NCBI RefSeq assembly: GCF_009687845.1
Contig: NZ_BLAD01000078.1
Span: 1-41,929 of the forward strand
Length of the DNA: 41,929 nt
From: Acrocarpospora corrugata
GTDB taxonomy: Bacteria > Actinomycetota > Actinomycetes > Streptosporangiales > Streptosporangiaceae
Direction: 5' to 3'
The translations under genes and the position numbers were made by a program. Positions 36,957 to 41,929 of the stretch are shown here, one piece after another (within the stretch, counting starts at the first letter, position 1; each line of letters starts with the position of its first letter). The notes beneath the pieces are model-generated. The model had not been told where the DNA came from, made no database searches, and worked only from the letters and a program-made list of their open reading frames with translations.

Positions 36957-37586
36957 ATGCAGAACCGGCCGCTGACCCTCATTCAGGACGATCTGGTCGA
37001 CTACGAGAAGGCCATGGACCGCATGGCCGACCTCGTGGCCGAACGCCAGGACGAGCTGCGGCCGGACACGCTGTGGCTGCTCAGCCACCCCATGGTCTAC
37101 ACGGCGGGGCGGCGCACGCTGACCGAGCACCTGCCCGACCCGTCGCACGGGATCCCGGTCGTCTCCACCGGCCGGGGTGGGCAGCTCACCTACCACGGCC
37201 CCGGGCAGCTGGTCGGCTACCTGATCGTCAAGCTCGGGCCGAACGAGGGTGTGGTCGACTACATCCGCGAGGTCGAGCTCCGGCTGGTGGCCGCGCTGGG
37301 CGTGCTCGGGGTGCCGGCCGAGCGCCGGGACACCCCGCCGGGCTCTGAGCTGCTCACCGGCGTCTGGACGACGGGGCGCAAGATCGTTTCCATCGGCATG
37401 CGGGCCAGCAAATCGGTCACCAGTCACGGATTCGCCATCAACGTCAACGGCGACCTGACGCCGTGGGACCTCGCGGTCGCCTGCGGCATGCCGGATGTGG
37501 ACATGACCTCGGTCGCCCGCGAACTCGGCGGAGCCGACTTCGAGACGGTCCGGGCGACCGTCGCCAAGGAGTTCCAGGCCTCCTGA
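36957..37586 (+). CDS. lipB: Octanoyl-[acyl-carrier-protein]:protein octanoyltransferase
   Basis: 209-aa LipB, which moves octanoate from ACP to lipoyl domains of 2-oxoacid dehydrogenases and the glycine cleavage H protein. Motifs are SHPMVYTAGRR, the nucleotide-like loop RGGQLTYHGPGQLVGYLIV, GRKIVSIGMR with the active-site Lys, TSHGFAINVNGDL, and Cys in VACGMPDVDMTS. The more usual context PCG is ACG here. Length is normal. lipA is not next to it. It starts 1 bp after pspC and ends at a strong terminator shared with the convergent permease. Confidence 0.96.
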   Translation: MQNRPLTLIQDDLVDYEKAMDRMADLVAERQDELRPDTLWLLSHPMVYTAGRRTLTEHLPDPSHGIPVVSTGRGGQLTYHGPGQLVGYLIVKLGPNEGVVDYIREVELRLVAALGVLGVPAERRDTPPGSELLTGVWTTGRKIVSIGMRASKSVTSHGFAINVNGDLTPWDLAVACGMPDVDMTSVARELGGADFETVRATVAKEFQAS

Positions 37587-37591
37587 CCGGC

Positions 37592-37623
37592 CGGTACGGC
37601 TCCCGCGGGCGGAAGCCGTACCG
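37592..37623. terminator. Bidirectional terminator between lipB and permease genes
   Basis: CGGTACGGCT (37592-37601) pairs perfectly with AGCCGTACCG (37614-37623) around a 12-nt loop between convergent genes, followed by AACGAAAAG. Confidence 0.7.
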
Positions 37624-37633
37624 AACGAAAAGG

Positions 37634-39190
37634 TCAGGCGTCGATCGAATCGACCGAATCGGTCGTGTCGACGGTGCGGCGCGGCCCGGTGAACCACTTA
37701 CGGGCCGACAGGTACCACCACAGACCCACTCCGAGCACCATGGCGCCCACCACGATCGGCGCGTAGTTCACGGCCGTCCAGGTGAACGACTCGTCGGCCT
37801 CGGTGGCGGGGTTGTCGGAGTTGAACGGGACGCCCGCCGGGGCGAGCGGCAGGATGAAGTAGATCGACACGATCGTGATCTCGATGATCGCGATCCAGCC
37901 CATCACCTTGTACTTCTTGCCCAGCGTCCACGGGCCGGGCTGGAAGGCGTCGCCCATCCGCAGGCGCAGCCAGATCGGGATGGCGAAGGCGATGTACAGG
38001 CCGATCACCGCCACCGAGACCACCGCGTAGAAGGCCAGCGGCGTGCCGGTGGGGGCCTGGTACAGGGCGGGCAGGGTGAGGATGAGCGCGGCCACGCAGC
38101 CGAAGATGATGGCGTTGACCGGAGTGCGGTTCTTGTCCACCTTGGACCAGAGCCGCCAGCCGGGCACCGCGCCGTCCCGGGAGAACGCGTAGGTCATCCG
38201 CGACATCGAGGTCACGCAGCTCATGCCGCAGAAGAACTGCCCGATCGTGGAGATCGCGAAGATCGCGTTCGCCAGGTTGCCGGGCACGGCGGTGTCGAAG
38301 ATCGCGCCGACGAAGCCGAACTGGTTGTTGATCTCGTCCACGTTGGTGGCCGCGAACAGGAAGGCCAGCAGCAGCACCCAGCCGCCGATGGCCGAGTAGA
38401 AGATCGACTGCCAGAGGCCGCGGGCCGCCGAGGTGGCCGCGCCCTGGGTCTCCTCCGACACGTGCGCGCACGCGTCGAAACCGGTGATCGTGTACTGGGT
38501 GAGCAGGAAGCCCAGCGGCAGCACGTAGATCCAGAAGCTGCCGCTGCTGAAGCCGGAGTTGTTGATCGTCTCGGTGAACACGAACGACATCGACTGGTGC
38601 GAGTCCGGACCGAAGATGAGGATCAGGACTACCACCGCCGCCCCGAACACATGCCACCAGACCGACACATTCTGCAGGACGGAGATGAGCCGGTGGCTGA
38701 AGATGTTGATCAGGGCGTGCAGCACCAGCACGATGGCGAATAGGACGAAGGTGTTGGTCAGTGACACCTCGAAGCCGAAGAACCGGTCGAGGGTGATGTT
38801 GAGGAAGGTGGCGCAGCCGTAGTCCACCGACGCGGTCACCGCGATCAAGCCGATCAGGTTGAACCAGCCGGTGAACCACCCATGGATCGGCTTGCCCATC
38901 TTGGCGGCCCACCAGTAGATGCCGCCCGCGGTCGGATACGCGGACACCAGCTCCGACAGGCACAGACCGATGATCAGGATGAACATGCTGATGATCGGCC
39001 AGCCCCAGGAGATGGCGATGGGGCCGCCGTTGTTCCAGGCCTGGCCGAAGGTGGTGAAACAGCCGGCCAGGATGGAGATGATGGAGAAGGAGATCGCGAA
39101 ATTGGAGAATCCGCTCCAGGTCCGCGACAGTTCTTGTTTGTAACCGAGTTCGGCGAGTCGTTTGGCGTCGTCGTCGAGGGCTTGCGCCAT
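37634..39190 (-). CDS. APC-superfamily amino acid/amine permease
   Basis: 518-aa transporter with 12 predicted helices, of the GABA-permease/BAT1-like amino acid-choline group. The N-terminal hallmark is LGYKQELSRTWSGFSNFAIS, followed by SISILAGCFTTFGQAW-like helix 1 and AYPTAGGIYWWAAKMGKP. Helix 6 has ITGFDACAHVSEETQ, the conserved substrate-site region, and helix 8 ends in SRMTYAFSRDGAVPGW. The C-terminus is short and charged (DTTDSVDSIDA). The start has GGAGG 5 nt upstream. With the neighbouring kinase-like and N-methyl-amine oxidase-like genes, it probably imports an amine or amino acid; choline, betaine, sarcosine or ethanolamine are candidates. Confidence 0.92.
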   Translation of the reverse strand: MAQALDDDAKRLAELGYKQELSRTWSGFSNFAISFSIISILAGCFTTFGQAWNNGGPIAISWGWPIISMFILIIGLCLSELVSAYPTAGGIYWWAAKMGKPIHGWFTGWFNLIGLIAVTASVDYGCATFLNITLDRFFGFEVSLTNTFVLFAIVLVLHALINIFSHRLISVLQNVSVWWHVFGAAVVVLILIFGPDSHQSMSFVFTETINNSGFSSGSFWIYVLPLGFLLTQYTITGFDACAHVSEETQGAATSAARGLWQSIFYSAIGGWVLLLAFLFAATNVDEINNQFGFVGAIFDTAVPGNLANAIFAISTIGQFFCGMSCVTSMSRMTYAFSRDGAVPGWRLWSKVDKNRTPVNAIIFGCVAALILTLPALYQAPTGTPLAFYAVVSVAVIGLYIAFAIPIWLRLRMGDAFQPGPWTLGKKYKVMGWIAIIEITIVSIYFILPLAPAGVPFNSDNPATEADESFTWTAVNYAPIVVGAMVLGVGLWWYLSARKWFTGPRRTVDTTDSVDSIDA

Positions 39191-39217
39191 GAAGGCCTCC
39201 TCAGTGCCTTTGGGGGG

Positions 39218-40117
39218 TTACCGGCGCACGGAGTCGATCAGACGTCCGAAGCCGGGGTCTTTGAGATCGCGTACGGCTTGCGCGAACTTGTCGGCGGCCT
39301 CGGCGTTGTAGTCGAAGTCGCGGTGCTGTGGGGTCAGCCCGTGGTGCACGACGAACCAGAGCGTCCAGGTCAGATTGGACATGATCAGGTTCAGCCGGAC
39401 TCGTGCGGCGGGGGCGTCGTCGTCGAAGTACGCCAAGGTCAGGCGCTCGACGTCGTCGGGGTCGAAGTCGGCCTCGGCGGCCAGATCGCCGAGCTCGAAG
39501 CAGGGGTCGTTGTTGCCGGACAGCTGGTAGTCGACGATCCGGATCGCGCCGCCGGCCTTGATGAAGTTCTCCGGCAGCAGGTCGTTGTGGCAGGGTACGG
39601 TCGCCATCGGCCGGACCGCCAGGGCCTGTTCGATCTCGGCGACGGCGGGGGAGCAGTCCTCGTACCCGGCCGGGAGCTTGAGTTCGCTGGCCCGGCAGAG
39701 GGCGACGAAGTCGGCGTGCTTCCGGAAGATCGAGAAATCGTTGCCGAAGCGGGGGCCGGCGTGCAGCACCCGGCAGGCGGCCGCGATCGGCCCGATCTCC
39801 TCGCGGACGGCCGGGGCGTCGAGGGTCACCCCGTCGATGTACTCCAGGATGAGCGCGCCCGGCAGTTCGTGCAGCACCTGCGCGCCGACGCCCGTGGACG
39901 CGGCCAGTTTGGTGTTGGCTATCTCCTGGGCCAGGGGGATGCCGAGGCCGGTCGCGGCGATCCGGGGATCCAGCACCCGGAGCAGCCAGCGGTCGCCGTC
40001 CTCGGTCTCGACCCGGGCGATGTGGTGGCTGAGACCACCTTTGATCGTCGTATGGCTGACCGGTCGCCCGGCCCAGGCCGCGACCATCTCCAGCGCGTCG
40101 TTGACGGCATCTGGCAT
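39218..40117 (-). CDS. Choline/ethanolamine kinase-like phosphotransferase (APH fold)
   Basis: 299-aa kinase-fold protein. Catalytic loop VPCHNDLLPENFIKAGG has the Asp and Asn of HxDLxxxN. The metal site follows in IRIVDYQLSGNNDPCFELGD, where the D-Y-(Q/E)-x-(S/A)-x-x-N-D-x-x-x-(D/E)-L pattern is that of choline/ethanolamine kinases rather than aminoglycoside kinases. The N-lobe has KGGLSHHIARVETEDGDRWL, with little of a glycine-rich loop. ATG 40117 was chosen because AAGGAG lies 6 nt upstream; the open frame above it is antisense to the oxidase gene. It precedes the permease by 27 bp on the same strand, so they form an operon. Substrate is inferred only. Confidence 0.9.
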   Translation of the reverse strand: MPDAVNDALEMVAAWAGRPVSHTTIKGGLSHHIARVETEDGDRWLLRVLDPRIAATGLGIPLAQEIANTKLAASTGVGAQVLHELPGALILEYIDGVTLDAPAVREEIGPIAAACRVLHAGPRFGNDFSIFRKHADFVALCRASELKLPAGYEDCSPAVAEIEQALAVRPMATVPCHNDLLPENFIKAGGAIRIVDYQLSGNNDPCFELGDLAAEADFDPDDVERLTLAYFDDDAPAARVRLNLIMSNLTWTLWFVVHHGLTPQHRDFDYNAEAADKFAQAVRDLKDPGFGRLIDSVRR

Positions 40118-40130
40118 GCCCGGCTCCTTT

Positions 40131-40148
40131 TGGTCTACCTTCAGACCA
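40131..40148. promoter_or_regulatory. Candidate operator between kinase-like and oxidase genes
   Basis: TGGTCT (40131-40136) and AGACCA (40143-40148) form perfect arms around 6 nt in the 72-bp divergent gap. It could coordinate both directions; no regulator gene is in view. Confidence 0.45.
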
Positions 40149-40189
40149 TTGATCCGATTGTGGAGCCCAGGCGTTACAGGACGGTACCA

Positions 40190-41929
40190 ATGGTGCAACT
40201 TCCCGCAGACGCCCAGGCGGTTGTGGTGGGTGGTGGGGTAGCCGGATGCAGCATCGCTTTCCACCTCGCCCGGCTGGGCTGGCAGGACGTGGTCCTGCTG
40301 GAACGCCACGACCTGACCGAGGGGACGACGTGGCATTCGGCTGGTTTCGTCGGCCAGCTTCGGTCCACGGTCACGCAGACTCGCATGATCATGTACTCGG
40401 CTGGTCTCTACCCCGAACTGCGTGATCTCACCGGGTTGGATCCTGGCTGGCACGGGGTCGGGGGGTTGCGGCTCGCGACCACACCCGAACGGCACGAGGA
40501 ACTCCTGCGCCAAGCGGGTGCGGCCGAGACTTACGGCCTGGACATGGATCTTCTCGACGCGTCGGCGACCCACGATCTTCTGCCGTTGCTCGCGGTGGAC
40601 GATGTCCTCTCATCGCTCTGGCTTCCCGGTGACGGGTGGCTGGATCCGGCCAGGCTGGGCCGCGCGCTGGCGGAGGGCGCCCGCAAACTCGGCGTCCGGA
40701 TCGTCACGGGTGTCGAGGTGACGGGGCTCGACGTCGAGAACGGCCACATTCGTGGCGTAAAGGTCCGCGCATCCGCCGTCGGCGAGCCGGAGTCGAGCGT
40801 TCGCGAGTCGGCTGGCGGGGACTCGCATGGTCGCGGCTCCGGTGCCGATGGCCCACACGCGAGCGTGTCACGTTCGCCGGAAGGCCCGGCCGCCGGAGGG
40901 CGTGCGGAATTGTCGCCGGGTGAGCAGTGGGTCATTCGGACCGGCACGGTGGTCAATGCCGCTGGGGCAGCAGCTGGTGTGGTCGGGCGGATGGCCGGGG
41001 TGGATGTGCCCATTGTGCCGATCAAGCATCAGTATGTGGTGACCGCGCCAAGTGGGGTGCCGGTGACGGCGCCGACGGTTCGTGATCCGGACAACATCGT
41101 GTATTTCCGTGAAGAGGGCGGCGGCATTCTCGTCGGGGGATATATCCGGACTCCGGATGTGTGGGATGACCCCAATCCGCTCTCCCGGCCGCGTGCGCTT
41201 TTCCCTCCGAACATGCCCAAATTCGAGGAGTCCTGGGAGTCGGCCCGCCGTCGTCTCCCCTCGCTCCGCACTGACGGCGAGATCGTCAAAGTCGTTCACG
41301 GCCCCGAAGCCTTCACACCCGACGGCGAGTTCCTCCTGGGCGAAACCTCCGTGCGCGGCTTCTGGGTCGCGGCGGGATTCTGCGTGCACGGCCTCGCGGC
41401 GGCCGGCGGCGTCGGCAAGGTCATGGCCGAATGGATCGTCGACGGCCAGCCCGAATACGACATGTTCGGCATGGACATCGCCCGCTTCGGCAGCCACGCC
41501 CGCTCCCGGAAATGGGCCCGCGCGAAGGCACTGGACTCCTACAGCAAGTACTACGACATCGCGTACCCCGGTGAGGAGCGCACGGCCGCCCGCCCGCTGC
41601 GGCGCTCTCCCGCGTGGGTACGGCACGCGGAACTGGGCGCCGAATTCGGAGAGAAAGCCGGCTGGGAACGAGTCAATTGGTACGACTTGCCCGAGTTCCT
41701 ACGGGGATCGTCATCTGAAAGGCACTCGGACTCTGCGGGAGTCGCGGCGGGGGAAACTTCGTCACTCCAGGCTTCATCGCTTCTAGCCTCCTCACTTCAC
41801 GCCTCGTCAGATCGAGACGCCCCCGACCAGATCTCCGCTGAGCCTTTGGTGTCCGATGCCTCCGGCGAAGCCACGGAGGGGGCCCGGGAGCGGAGCTCCG
41901 GATTTAGACCGGGTGGGTGGGCGGGTCGT
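40190..41929 (+). CDS. FAD-dependent oxidoreductase, dimethylglycine/sarcosine dehydrogenase-like (3' part outside window)
   Basis: 580 codons, still open at the right edge. The N-terminal FAD site is VVVGGGVAGCSIAFHLARLG, the DAO acid box VVLLER follows, then GTTWHSAG, whose His49 sits where dimethylglycine and sarcosine dehydrogenases bind FAD covalently. HGVGGLRLATTPERHEE, RTGTVVNAAG, IKHQYVVTAP, ILVGGYIRTPD and GFWVAAGFCVHGLAAAGGVG complete the oxidase domain. FGEKAGWERVNWYDLP starts the central FAO_M domain; a GcvT-like folate domain should follow outside. Two low-complexity inserts are unusual: about residues 193-246, and the Ser-rich 507-571 just before RPGGWAGR. Likely reaction: oxidative demethylation of an N-methylglycine-type amine. 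ATG 40190 has AGGA 8 nt upstream. Confidence 0.88.
   Translation, partial: MVQLPADAQAVVVGGGVAGCSIAFHLARLGWQDVVLLERHDLTEGTTWHSAGFVGQLRSTVTQTRMIMYSAGLYPELRDLTGLDPGWHGVGGLRLATTPERHEELLRQAGAAETYGLDMDLLDASATHDLLPLLAVDDVLSSLWLPGDGWLDPARLGRALAEGARKLGVRIVTGVEVTGLDVENGHIRGVKVRASAVGEPESSVRESAGGDSHGRGSGADGPHASVSRSPEGPAAGGRAELSPGEQWVIRTGTVVNAAGAAAGVVGRMAGVDVPIVPIKHQYVVTAPSGVPVTAPTVRDPDNIVYFREEGGGILVGGYIRTPDVWDDPNPLSRPRALFPPNMPKFEESWESARRRLPSLRTDGEIVKVVHGPEAFTPDGEFLLGETSVRGFWVAAGFCVHGLAAAGGVGKVMAEWIVDGQPEYDMFGMDIARFGSHARSRKWARAKALDSYSKYYDIAYPGEERTAARPLRRSPAWVRHAELGAEFGEKAGWERVNWYDLPEFLRGSSSERHSDSAGVAAGETSSLQASSLLASSLHASSDRDAPDQISAEPLVSDASGEATEGARERSSGFRPGGWAGR
41759..41803 (+). repeat. 15-bp in-frame repeat (SSLxA, 3 units) inside oxidase gene
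   Basis: Three degenerate 15-bp units at 41759-41773, 41774-41788 and 41789-41803 encode SSLQA, SSLLA and SSLHA. They lie within the second low-complexity insert of the FAD oxidoreductase. Confidence 0.7.

Noticed and set aside
40867-41626. Minus-strand 252-codon frame at the right edge
   Set aside because: Antisense to the FAD oxidoreductase, whose motifs are continuous on the plus strand.
1-41929. CRISPR array, prophage, insertion sequence or biosynthetic gene cluster
   Set aside because: No regularly spaced repeats with unique spacers, no transposase, integrase or phage structural motifs, and no PKS, NRPS, terpene or lanthipeptide enzymes were found; the two large regulators are not beside a cluster in this window.

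Overview
The window is a high-GC (about 70%) actinomycete chromosome segment. Three points support this. The gene order tRNA-Thr, tRNA-Met, rpmG, hadA, hadB, (linker protein), murB is an actinobacterial core arrangement. The regulators (AfsR/SARP type with an ATPase domain, large LuxR-ATPase) and the mycothiol-type enzyme are actinobacterial. GTG/TTG starts and apparent leaderless starts are frequent. A Streptosporangiales-type host fits, but that is inference. I see no prophage, insertion sequence, CRISPR array, rRNA operon or secondary-metabolite cluster.

Layout. 1-6.4 kb: accessory genes, namely a secreted glycerophosphodiesterase, a coupled MDMPI/YCII pair, a small P-loop kinase, a TetR regulator, and a secreted SGNH esterase with a fascin-like tail that is frameshifted at a 7-bp tandem repeat. 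6.4-12.4 kb: GrpB-like protein, NlpC/P60 hydrolase, AfsR-like regulator, hemerythrin protein and two small genes. 12.4-17.6 kb: core block with two tRNAs, rpmG (12948-13112), hadA/hadB, a CysRS-tail/glycosyltransferase-like fusion, murB, then a Mn2+ riboswitch (yybP-ykoY class) in front of a TMEM165/GDT1 manganese exporter. 17.7-22 kb: LuxR-ATPase regulator, a 55-aa gene and a secreted beta-propeller-like protein. 22.1-25.4 kb: tightly packed operon deoC, aldehyde dehydrogenase, truncated aldehyde dehydrogenase-like protein. 25.4-29.2 kb (minus strand): amidase, Arc-like protein, SPFH protein, small hypothetical and a secreted protein. 29.3-34.3 kb (minus strand): HrpB helicase, a short second Rho, a LURP-one-like protein and a TetR regulator that diverges from an ABC-2-like membrane protein across two palindromes. 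35.5-37.6 kb: a strongly structured leader, an LPG-synthase-like membrane protein, PspC and lipB. 37.6-41.9 kb: amino-acid/amine permease and choline-kinase-like phosphotransferase, divergent from an FAD-dependent dimethylglycine/sarcosine-dehydrogenase-like gene cut by the window edge.

How the genes work together. deoC and the dehydrogenase pair plausibly split deoxyribose-phosphate and oxidise the acetaldehyde. The riboswitch links Mn2+ level to Mn2+ export. hadA/hadB and murB belong to fatty-acid elongation and peptidoglycan precursor synthesis. The right-edge genes look like uptake and oxidation of an N-methylated amine.

Most notable non-coding signals: a riboswitch whose expression platform can be traced base by base; a nested-stem element at 35546-35659; a 57-bp element present twice (6232 and 17592); a heptanucleotide repeat that could switch an esterase on and off; and an unexpectedly high number of TANNNT boxes 6-9 nt before start codons.
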